From Sphingomonadaceae bacterium (lineage in GTDB: Bacteria; Pseudomonadota; Alphaproteobacteria; Sphingomonadales; Sphingomonadaceae), in assembly GCA_021300355.1 (NCBI GenBank), contig JAJTEF010000016.1, forward strand, positions 13,764 through 51,413: a stretch of DNA of 37,650 nt, given 5' to 3'. The position numbers and the translations under genes are program-made. The notes under the pieces were generated by a model. That model saw nothing but the letters and a program-made list of their open reading frames with translations. It was not told the DNA's origin and made no database searches. Below are positions 1 through 7,070 of this stretch, piece by piece (position 1 is the stretch's first letter; every line of letters starts with the position of its first letter).

Positions 1-1170
1 TTCTTCGCATGGGTAAAAGGCGGCGCGCTGCCGGCCGCGCTTGCGACGGACATCATGTGTTCTGCATGGGACCAAAATGCGGTGCTTGCATCGACCAGTC
101 CCGCCGGTGCTGTTCTTGAGGAGGTGGCGGGCCGATTTCTGCTAGACGCGCTCCGTCTGCCAGCAGATGCCAGCTACGCCTTTGTCACCGGGTGCCAGAT
201 GGCACATACGACGGCGCTGGTTGCAGCACGTCATGCCGTGCTCGCGCAAAAGGGTTGGGATGTTGAGGCGAAGGGGCTTCCGGGCGCGCCTGTTATCCGC
301 GTGCTGGCCAACCGCCATCACCATTCGTCGGTTACGCGGGCGTTGCGTCTGCTCGGGCTGGGCAGTGATTGTATCGTGCCGTTGGGCGGAGACAAGCCAG
401 GTCTGGTGTCGCCAGAGGTTCTGCGCGCGGCGCTCGCAGAAGCGCCAGACGCGCCGACGATCGTGGTTCTCAATGCGGGTGATCTCAACATTGGTGCATG
501 CGATGATTTCGCAACTTTATGCCCGATTGCGCAAGCCGCAGGGGCTTGGGTTCATGTCGACGGTGCCTTCGGTCTTTGGGCCAACGCCAGCCCGCGTCTG
601 GCTCCGCTCGTTGCCGGGGTCGAGATGGCGGATAGCTGGGCCACCGATGGGCATAAATGGCTGAACACACCCTATGACTGCGGCATGGCAATTACGCGCC
701 ATCCAATCGCGCACAGCGCGGCGATGCGCATGACGGCGGCCTATCTGACCAGTGGCGGCGAAGTGCGCGACCCTATGGACTTCACACCGGAATGGTCGCG
801 TCGCGCAAGGGCTTTGCCAGCGCTGGCCGCTTTGATGGAACTCGGCCGTGACGGCCTAGCGGAGATGATCGAACGATGTTGCGACCATACCGCCGCCATC
901 TATGACGGGATCGTGGGCTTACAAGGCGCCACGGGCATCGCGCGTCCGACGATGAATCAGGGCCTGATACGGTTCGACGCAAAAGACGGTTCGAATATCA
1001 GCGACGCGGTGATCGCCGCGATCAATGCCAGTGGCGAAGCTTTCCTGAGCGGTGGCAGCTGGGACGGCGAACGTGTTATGCGGATCAGCGTCTGTGGCTG
1101 GAATACGAGCGCCGACGACGTCGCAAGGACCGTCGCTGCAGCAGGTGAAGCAATATCTAGCCTTCGGTGA
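1..1170 (+). CDS. Pyridoxal-phosphate-dependent group II decarboxylase (5'-truncated by window edge)
   Basis: The reading frame is open from base 1, so the true start lies upstream. The first residues (FFAWVKGG...) already match the conserved N-terminal part of aromatic-amino-acid/glutamate-type decarboxylases, so position 55 is an internal Met. The 389 visible codons hold the PLP-fold core: HVDGAFG, whose Asp contacts the cofactor ring nitrogen, and DGHKWLNTP, whose Lys (codon 655-657) should form the Schiff base. Family members decarboxylate aromatic amino acids, or less often act as aldolases or deaminases; the substrate cannot be read here. The full family length is about 470-480 residues, so roughly 80-90 are missing. 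It converges on bpt with 6 bp between the stops. Family assignment is firm, substrate unknown. Confidence 0.88.
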   Translation, partial: FFAWVKGGALPAALATDIMCSAWDQNAVLASTSPAGAVLEEVAGRFLLDALRLPADASYAFVTGCQMAHTTALVAARHAVLAQKGWDVEAKGLPGAPVIRVLANRHHHSSVTRALRLLGLGSDCIVPLGGDKPGLVSPEVLRAALAEAPDAPTIVVLNAGDLNIGACDDFATLCPIAQAAGAWVHVDGAFGLWANASPRLAPLVAGVEMADSWATDGHKWLNTPYDCGMAITRHPIAHSAAMRMTAAYLTSGGEVRDPMDFTPEWSRRARALPALAALMELGRDGLAEMIERCCDHTAAIYDGIVGLQGATGIARPTMNQGLIRFDAKDGSNISDAVIAAINASGEAFLSGGSWDGERVMRISVCGWNTSADDVARTVAAAGEAISSLR

Positions 1171-1176
1171 CTATTT

Positions 1177-1923
1177 TCAGCCCTCCGCGTCCGGATCAAA
1201 CAATTCCCAGCCGTCCGGACCAAGGCGTTCCAATGGCCGGTAACGTGTTTTATACTGCATCCGTGCGGCGCCATTTACCCAATAGCCCAGATACACATAA
1301 GGAAGGCCAGCCGCCTTTGCGCGTAGGATGTGGTCCATGATGATGAAGTTGCCAAGGCCGCCGCGATCTTCGATGTCGGGATTGTAAAAGCTGTAGATCA
1401 TCGACACGCCGTCGCTTTGCTGATCGGTCAGGCACGCACCCACCAATTCGCCGAGCCGACCAAAAGTTGTGGGCGTGCGATATTCCACCACATGGCTTTG
1501 AACCGGCGATTGTTCGACCATGTCGGCATAATCCATATCATCCATGTTCGCCATGCCGCCTTCTGGGTGGCGGGTCGTCAGATAGCGGCGGAGCAGATCA
1601 TATTGTTCGGATGTCGACCATGGGCGGCATGCGCTGACCACCAGATCGGCGTTGCGCCGCAATATTTTGCGCTGCGTGGCGTTGGGCTGGAATTCATCGG
1701 TGCGGACGCGAACCGATACACAGGCCTTACAATCGAGGCAGCTTGGCCGGTATGCGACATTCTGGCTGCGGCGAAATCCGATGCGGCCCAGCGCTTCGTT
1801 CAGTTCGTCCGCGTGGTTGCCGTTCAGCTCCGTAAAAACCTTGCGCTCGGTCTTGCCGGGCAAATATGGACAAGGCCCCGGGGTGGTCACAAAAAACCGG
1901 GGAAAACGGACTGGTGCGCTCAT
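1177..1923 (-). CDS. bpt: Aspartate/glutamate leucyltransferase (bacterial N-degron transferase)
   Basis: This 248-residue protein transfers Leu from Leu-tRNA to N-terminal Asp or Glu of proteins, marking them for ClpS/ClpAP (bacterial N-degron pathway, cytoplasm). It shows the family's Cys-rich N-terminal half (C18 in a CPYLPG context; C62, C65 and C68 in the SCLDCKAC segment) and the C-terminal GNAT-like block ending in [15 protein letters not shown]. The length is normal for bacterial Bpt. The ATG at 1923 is preceded by a GGAGAG Shine-Dalgarno. It was separated from eukaryotic-type arginyltransferase (Ate1) by its short length and the bacterial motif spacing; substrate preference (Leu versus Arg donor) is inferred from the family. 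Confidence 0.9.
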   Translation of the reverse strand: MSAPVRFPRFFVTTPGPCPYLPGKTERKVFTELNGNHADELNEALGRIGFRRSQNVAYRPSCLDCKACVSVRVRTDEFQPNATQRKILRRNADLVVSACRPWSTSEQYDLLRRYLTTRHPEGGMANMDDMDYADMVEQSPVQSHVVEYRTPTTFGRLGELVGACLTDQQSDGVSMIYSFYNPDIEDRGGLGNFIIMDHILRAKAAGLPYVYLGYWVNGAARMQYKTRYRPLERLGPDGWELFDPDAEG

Positions 1924-2027
1924 ATTCTCTCCGCTCTTGTGTTGGGGCTGTTAAGACGATCTTTACCTTTTATGCACAGGTCCCCAGCCGCTGAAAAGCG
2001 AATTAACCATGATTCTGTCATTCCGGA

Positions 2028-3248
2028 CTATTTGTTGAGCTCGACCCGCTCGACCTTGTAACCTGCGGCGTCCAGACCATCGACAAGACCCTGCAATTGT
2101 TCCGCATCGCGCGCTTCGCATTCGATGTCAGTAATCAGGCCCTTGGCAGGCAGCGTGGTAAAAATACGCTGGTGATAAATTTCGATGATGTTGACGTTGT
2201 GCTCGTTGAACAAACGCATGACTTTGAACAACGCGCCGGGGCGGTCCTGAAGCGTCAGGCGCAAGCGCGCAAGGCGTCCGGACCGCGCAAGGTCACGCAA
2301 CAGGACGTTCGCCAGCAGGCGCGTGTCGATATTACCGCCACACAATACGATCCCGACATTCTTGCCCTTGAATTTCTCCGGATGGGCCATGACGGCGGCA
2401 AGACCCGCGGCACCAGCGCCTTCGACCACAGTTTTTTCAATCTGCAGCAGCAAGCTGACAGCGGTTTCAAGATCCGCCTCGCTGACCAAGACGATTTCGT
2501 CGACAAGGCCGCGAATGACTTCGCTGGTGAACGATCCGGGGATTTTAACCGCAATGCCTTCCGCCAGCGTGTCACCTTCGCATGGCATTTGCATGTTGTT
2601 GAGCAGCGCGTACATCGACGGATATAGCTCCGCCTGCACACCGATAAGGCCGATGTCCGGCTTCAGTGCGCGCGCCGCAGTGCCCATGCCCGACAGCAAG
2701 CCGCCGCCGCCAATGGGCACGACAAGCATATCCAGCGACGGAATGCTCTCCAGCATTTCCAGCGCAACGGTGCCCTGCCCTGCGGCGACATCAGGATCAT
2801 CGAAAGGATGGACGAATGTCAGGCCCTGTTCCGCCTCAAGCAAGCGCGCATGTTTGTAGGCATCATCAAAAGTCTCGCCATGCAACACAACCTTGCCGCC
2901 AACGCTTTCGGTCTGCATGACCTTCACCGTCGGGGTGGGTACGGGCATGACAATGGTGACAGGAATACCCAGACGCGTGCCATGATAGCTCAATCCTTGC
3001 GCATGGTTCCCCGCCGATGCCGCGATCACGCCCTTGCTGCGCTGTTCTTCGGTGAGCAGCAGGATCGCATTCAGCGCACCGCGTTCCTTATACGCCGCCG
3101 TGAACTGATGGTTTTCGAACTTCAGATAAATATTTGCCCCGGTCAGCTTGGACAAAGTCTGGCTGTGCAGCGTTGGCGTCGCCACGATGGAGTCACGGAT
3201 CCGGGCATGGGCGGCGCGGACATGTTGAAGGGTCAGTTGGTCAGACAT
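2028..3248 (-). CDS. ilvA: Threonine ammonia-lyase with C-terminal ACT domain
   Basis: This enzyme deaminates L-threonine (and serine) to 2-oxobutyrate, the first step of isoleucine synthesis or of threonine catabolism. It is a fold-type II PLP enzyme: Lys54 in an AAYKERGA segment (the family usually reads S-F-K-x-R-G-A), SAGNHAQG near residue 80 and a GGGGLLSG phosphate-binding loop near 180. An ACT regulatory domain occupies about residues 328-406, so allosteric control by an amino acid is likely. One ACT domain and about 406 residues fit the shorter IlvA/TdcB-with-ACT type rather than the 500-residue E. coli IlvA. ATG 3248 was preferred over ATG 3257 because TAGGGA sits at proper distance only from the former. 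Serine/threonine dehydratase with racemase activity is an alternative. Confidence 0.87.
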   Translation of the reverse strand: MSDQLTLQHVRAAHARIRDSIVATPTLHSQTLSKLTGANIYLKFENHQFTAAYKERGALNAILLLTEEQRSKGVIAASAGNHAQGLSYHGTRLGIPVTIVMPVPTPTVKVMQTESVGGKVVLHGETFDDAYKHARLLEAEQGLTFVHPFDDPDVAAGQGTVALEMLESIPSLDMLVVPIGGGGLLSGMGTAARALKPDIGLIGVQAELYPSMYALLNNMQMPCEGDTLAEGIAVKIPGSFTSEVIRGLVDEIVLVSEADLETAVSLLLQIEKTVVEGAGAAGLAAVMAHPEKFKGKNVGIVLCGGNIDTRLLANVLLRDLARSGRLARLRLTLQDRPGALFKVMRLFNEHNVNIIEIYHQRIFTTLPAKGLITDIECEARDAEQLQGLVDGLDAAGYKVERVELNK

Positions 3249-3304
3249 AGAAAGCATCCCTAACGTATCTGGCGTTAAGTGAAAACAAACATTAAGACCC
3301 TGCT

Positions 3305-4174
3305 ATGACTAGAATAGCTTTTATCGGACTGGGCGTCATGGGCGGCCCAATGGCGCGGCATCTTAAACAGGCAGGGCATGAGCTGACGGTGTACAACCGT
3401 TCGCGCGCCAAGGCCGAAAACTGGGTTGCGACCTATGGCGGAACGCTGGCGCTGTCGCCGGCGGATGCCGCCAAGGATGCTGAGGTTGTCATCAGCTGCG
3501 TTGGCACCGACGATGACTTGGCTGGCGTCACGCTTGGCCGCGACGGTGCATTTGCCGCGATGGCGAAGGGTAGCCTGTATATCGACCATACGACCGTCTC
3601 CGCACGGATTGCCCGTCAGCTTGGCGTAGAGGCAAAGTCACGCGGCCTGTTGGTCGTCGATGCGCCCGTGACCGGCGGACAGGCAGGCGCCGAAAACGGA
3701 ACCTTGTCAATCATGTGCGGTGGCAGCGAAGCCGCCGTTGAGGCTGCGCGCCCGATCATGGCGCCTTATGCCAAGCGCGTTGTCCATGTGGGCGGCCCCG
3801 GCACCGGACAAATCACCAAAATGTGCAACCAAATCGCCTTTGCCGGTATTATCCAGTCGCTGTCCGAAGCGATGCGTTTCGCGCAATCGGCGGAACTTGA
3901 CGTTGAAAAAGTCTATGAAGCGATATCGGGCGGCGCAGCGCAAAGCTGGCAAATGGACAATCGCTGGGCCACGATGGCCGAGGACAAGTTCGATTTTGGC
4001 TTTGCCGTTGACTGGATGCGCAAGGATTTGGGCCTTGCGTTCGAAGAGGCGCGTGCCGTTGGCGCAACCTTGCCAATTACCGCGATCATCGATCAATTTT
4101 ATGCCGATGTGCAACATATGGGCGGCGGCCGTCTTGACACCAGTGCGATTGTGAAAAGGCTGCCCAAGGGATGA
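3305..4174 (+). CDS. NAD(P)-dependent beta-hydroxyacid dehydrogenase (3-hydroxyisobutyrate dehydrogenase family)
   Basis: This 289-residue cytoplasmic oxidoreductase oxidises a beta-hydroxyacid such as 3-hydroxyisobutyrate or tartronate semialdehyde, or reduces the corresponding semialdehyde. It has the N-terminal Rossmann motif GLGVMGG (residues 8-14), the family signature DAPVTGG (119-125) and the catalytic lysine K172 in TKMCNQ. The basic residues NRSR just after beta-2 (31-34) suggest NADP preference, which is an inference. The 3' end overlaps the next gene by ATGA, so it is the first gene of a coupled three-gene operon. The physiological substrate is not evident; a valine-degradation role is possible but no other valine genes are nearby. 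Confidence 0.85.
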   Translation: MTRIAFIGLGVMGGPMARHLKQAGHELTVYNRSRAKAENWVATYGGTLALSPADAAKDAEVVISCVGTDDDLAGVTLGRDGAFAAMAKGSLYIDHTTVSARIARQLGVEAKSRGLLVVDAPVTGGQAGAENGTLSIMCGGSEAAVEAARPIMAPYAKRVVHVGGPGTGQITKMCNQIAFAGIIQSLSEAMRFAQSAELDVEKVYEAISGGAAQSWQMDNRWATMAEDKFDFGFAVDWMRKDLGLAFEEARAVGATLPITAIIDQFYADVQHMGGGRLDTSAIVKRLPKG

Positions 4175-5853
4175 AGAGGTTTTTTGCGTTAGCCTTACTC
4201 GCCCTTGCGACACCTGCATGTGCCGACGGACTGGTCGAGAATGTCAACGGCATCACGCTTGATCAGGACGGCAAGGTCATCCGGTTCAACGCGATGCTGG
4301 TGGGCACGGATGGCAAAGTCACCGAGCTGCTGACCAAGAAAGACAGACTTCCCAAACAACTCGATTTCCGCCTCGATGGGCGCGGCGCAACCTTGTTGCC
4401 TGGCCTGATTGATGCGCACGGCCATGTCATGGGCCTTGGCTTTCAATTGCTGACGCTGGATTTGTCCGGAACCAATAGCCTTGCCGAAGCGCAAGCCGCG
4501 ATAAAGGCATATGCGGCGAAATATCCCGAACGCCGCTGGATTATCGGTCGGGGTTGGAATCAGGAAAAATGGGGCCTTGGCCGTTTCCCGACCACTCAAG
4601 ATTTAGACGCTGCTGTTAACGATCGGCCTGTATGGCTTGAGCGCGTCGATGGGCACGCCGGATGGGCCAACAGCAAAGCGATGGAAATCGCGGGCGTCAC
4701 CGCTGCATCCAAATCACCGCCGGGCGGCCGCATTGAACTGGCTGGCGGCAAACCCAGCGGTATTTTTGTTGACTCCGCTGCTGATCTGGTTGGCAAATTC
4801 GTGCCCGCACCAAAGCCGTTGGAACGCGATGTCGCCTTGGGCGAAGCGCAAAAGAAACTGCACAGTCTGGGCATCACATCGATTGCCGACATGGGCACGT
4901 CGATGGACGATTGGCAAAGCTATCGCCGTGCAGGCGATGCGGGATGGCTGACCGTCCGGATTTTCGCCTATGCCGGTGGCATTGACAATATGGTCGCCAT
5001 TGCGGGTCCGGCACCAAGCCCTTGGCTGTACAACGACAAATTACGGCTGGGCGGCGTGAAGTTGTATCTTGATGGCGCCTTGGGCAGCCGGGGTGCGTGG
5101 CTGAAGAAACCTTATTCTGACGCGCCCGTACAGACTGGCCTGCAGTTTCTGGCGAGCGCGGAAATCCGCAACCTGATGGTGCGGGCATCGATGGACGGAT
5201 TTCAGACCGCAGTGCACGCGATTGGCGATGCGGCAAATGCCGAAGTTATCGGCGCGATTGAGGAACTGTCCGAAACATATACAGGCGATATGCGCTGGCG
5301 GATTGAGCATGTCCAAATCGTCGACCCCGCTGATCTGCAAAAGCTCGGCAAACATGGCATCATTTCGTCGATGCAGCCGGTGCACCAGACATCCGACCGG
5401 TTGATGGCCGAGGCGCGGCTTGGCCAAGAGCGGCTGAACGGCGCTTATGCTTGGCAATCGATCGCGCGCGCTGGCGGCAAGCTGGCGTTCGGTTCAGACG
5501 TACCCGTTGAGTCCGCCGATCCCTTCGTCGGATTGGCAGCGGCCATGACGCGTGAAGATGCCGAAGGCCAACCCTTTGGCGGATGGCGCCCCGAAGACCG
5601 CGTCTCGCGCGAACAGGCGCTTGCCGGCTTTACCACCGGCGCTGCTTACGCGGCCTTTGCAGAAGGCAAATTTGGTTCGTTAACCCCCGGGCATTATGCC
5701 GACTTCATATTGATTGATGTCGACCCATTGCTTGCAAGCCCGCGTGAACTGCGTAATGCCATAGTGAAAGAAACATGGGTCGGCGGTCGGCCTGTATATA
5801 AAAATGCTGCAGCACATGCTGCGGACAAGAACAACAATGGAGAGACAAGATAA
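4171..5853 (+). CDS. Secreted YtcJ-like amidohydrolase (Amidohydro_3 type)
   Basis: The 560-residue protein begins with a short Lys/Arg plus hydrophobic leader ending in ACA, a probable Sec signal peptide, so it likely acts in the periplasm. The metal-dependent amidohydrolase core is complete: a DAHGHV metal-binding motif near residue 88, a conserved Lys in GGVKLYLDGA, later histidines in VHAIGD and RIEHVQ, and the terminal Asp in FGSDVP. YtcJ-type enzymes hydrolyse amide or related bonds of small molecules; the substrate cannot be assigned. Its ATG overlaps the upstream stop (ATGA) and its stop overlaps the next start (TAATG), indicating one translationally coupled mRNA. A cysteine near the leader end is not in a good lipobox, so lipidation is unlikely. 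Confidence 0.85.
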   Translation: MKRFFALALLALATPACADGLVENVNGITLDQDGKVIRFNAMLVGTDGKVTELLTKKDRLPKQLDFRLDGRGATLLPGLIDAHGHVMGLGFQLLTLDLSGTNSLAEAQAAIKAYAAKYPERRWIIGRGWNQEKWGLGRFPTTQDLDAAVNDRPVWLERVDGHAGWANSKAMEIAGVTAASKSPPGGRIELAGGKPSGIFVDSAADLVGKFVPAPKPLERDVALGEAQKKLHSLGITSIADMGTSMDDWQSYRRAGDAGWLTVRIFAYAGGIDNMVAIAGPAPSPWLYNDKLRLGGVKLYLDGALGSRGAWLKKPYSDAPVQTGLQFLASAEIRNLMVRASMDGFQTAVHAIGDAANAEVIGAIEELSETYTGDMRWRIEHVQIVDPADLQKLGKHGIISSMQPVHQTSDRLMAEARLGQERLNGAYAWQSIARAGGKLAFGSDVPVESADPFVGLAAAMTREDAEGQPFGGWRPEDRVSREQALAGFTTGAAYAAFAEGKFGSLTPGHYADFILIDVDPLLASPRELRNAIVKETWVGGRPVYKNAAAHAADKNNNGETR

Positions 5854-6869
5854 TGCGTGCATGGACCTTAGCTAGCCGCCCTGCCGGGCTTCCAAATGAC
5901 AGCAACTTTGCGATGATCGAAGCACCTGATGCGCCTTTGGGCGCGGACGAGTTCCGCGTTGCGAACAGCTGGTTGTCCGTTGACCCCTATATGCGTGGCC
6001 GCATGAACGATGCGAAAAGCTATGCCGATCCATTCATGCTTGGCGAACCCATGACCGGCGGCGCAGTGGGCGTTGTAACCGAAAGCAACAACGCCGAATA
6101 TCCCGTCGGTGCAACGGTCATGCATATGGCTGGCTGGCGCGACAGTGCCGTATTCGGCGGTGAAAAGACGCCACCTGCGGGCATGCCGCCGGTTAAACTG
6201 CCCGATCTGGGCGTTCCCGATCAACATTGGCTCAGCATCATCGGCATGCCCGGCGGCACCGCATGGTTTGGCTTGCTCAAGGTTGCCGAAGCGAAGGCTG
6301 GCGAAGTCATTTTCGTATCGGCCGCAGCGGGCGCTGTTGGTTCGACCGTCACCCAAATTGCTAAGGCCAAAGGCATGAAAGTCATTGGTTCAGCCGGTGG
6401 CGCAGAAAAATGTGCGTGGGTCAAAGAACTCGGTGCCGATGCCGTGATCGACTATAAATCCGGCAAGGTGCTGCCGCAGTTGATGGCCGCGCTGAAAGAC
6501 ATGGGCGAAAGCGGCATCGATGTCTATTTTGACAATGTCGGCGGCGAACATTTTGATGCGGCACTTGCCACATCCAACGAATGGGCCCGCTTTGCGATTT
6601 GCGGCATGATTGACGTGTATAATGACTTCAAAGCCCAACCGATGCAATATCTTCCAATGATCATCGGCAAGCGCATCATGATCAAGGGCTTCCTCTACCC
6701 CGACTTCTACGCACAGGTTCCGGAATTCAACGCCGATATGGCAGGGCTGATCCAGTCCGGCGCAGTCAAGGGCCGTGAAACAGTGAAAGACGGGCTGGAG
6801 AAAACACCAGAAGCCTTTATCGGCCTGTTCAGCGGCGAAAACACCGGCAAGATGCTTGTAAAACTATAA
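5853..6869 (+). CDS. NADP-dependent medium-chain enone/alkenal reductase (CurA / prostaglandin-reductase-like)
   Basis: This is a zinc-independent medium-chain dehydrogenase/reductase of 338 residues, similar in layout to CurA/YncB and leukotriene B4 12-hydroxydehydrogenase. Such enzymes reduce the C=C bond of alpha,beta-unsaturated ketones and aldehydes with NADPH in the cytoplasm. Visible features are the N-terminal substrate-domain signature VDPYMRGRM near residue 46, the AAAGAVGS cofactor loop near 156-163, and KELGADAVIDY downstream. No structural or catalytic Zn cysteines are present. The start overlaps the previous stop by one base with GGAGAG 8 nt upstream. Co-transcription with the two preceding genes suggests a shared catabolic or detoxification route, which is inference. 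Confidence 0.88.
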   Translation: MRAWTLASRPAGLPNDSNFAMIEAPDAPLGADEFRVANSWLSVDPYMRGRMNDAKSYADPFMLGEPMTGGAVGVVTESNNAEYPVGATVMHMAGWRDSAVFGGEKTPPAGMPPVKLPDLGVPDQHWLSIIGMPGGTAWFGLLKVAEAKAGEVIFVSAAAGAVGSTVTQIAKAKGMKVIGSAGGAEKCAWVKELGADAVIDYKSGKVLPQLMAALKDMGESGIDVYFDNVGGEHFDAALATSNEWARFAICGMIDVYNDFKAQPMQYLPMIIGKRIMIKGFLYPDFYAQVPEFNADMAGLIQSGAVKGRETVKDGLEKTPEAFIGLFSGENTGKMLVKL

Positions 6870-6876
6870 GCAAATT

Positions 6877-6935
6877 GCTGCGCAGCATTGCTTGATATGT
6901 TAAGGAAAAGTCTGTTCAAACTGAACAGGCTTTCC
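6877..6935 (+). terminator. Inverted repeats after the oxidoreductase operon, possible terminator or processing site
   Basis: A 10-bp perfect palindrome (GCTGCGCAGC, 6877-6886) is followed by a longer hairpin at 6904-6935: CTGTTCA / TGAACAG around a 3-nt loop, with the stem extending outward through GGAAA..TTTCC with one bulge and one G-T pair. There is no T-run after it, so it is not a textbook Rho-independent terminator. It may protect the 3' end of the operon mRNA or act as an operator for the downstream receptor gene. Confidence 0.4.
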
Positions 6936-7070
6936 GTAACGTCATAAATGTCAATGTGGCAATATTGACGCACAGAATGAATTTCAGGAAAACCGCGCTG
7001 AACAGTGATGACGGCCGTGCGTCCATTCGTTATATTGTAACATATCAATTTCAACACAGGAGAGAAGCAT

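Noticed and set aside
1330-2061. 243-codon plus-strand open frame over bpt
   Set aside because: Antisense shadow of bpt; no recognisable domain, and bpt has all conserved cysteines.
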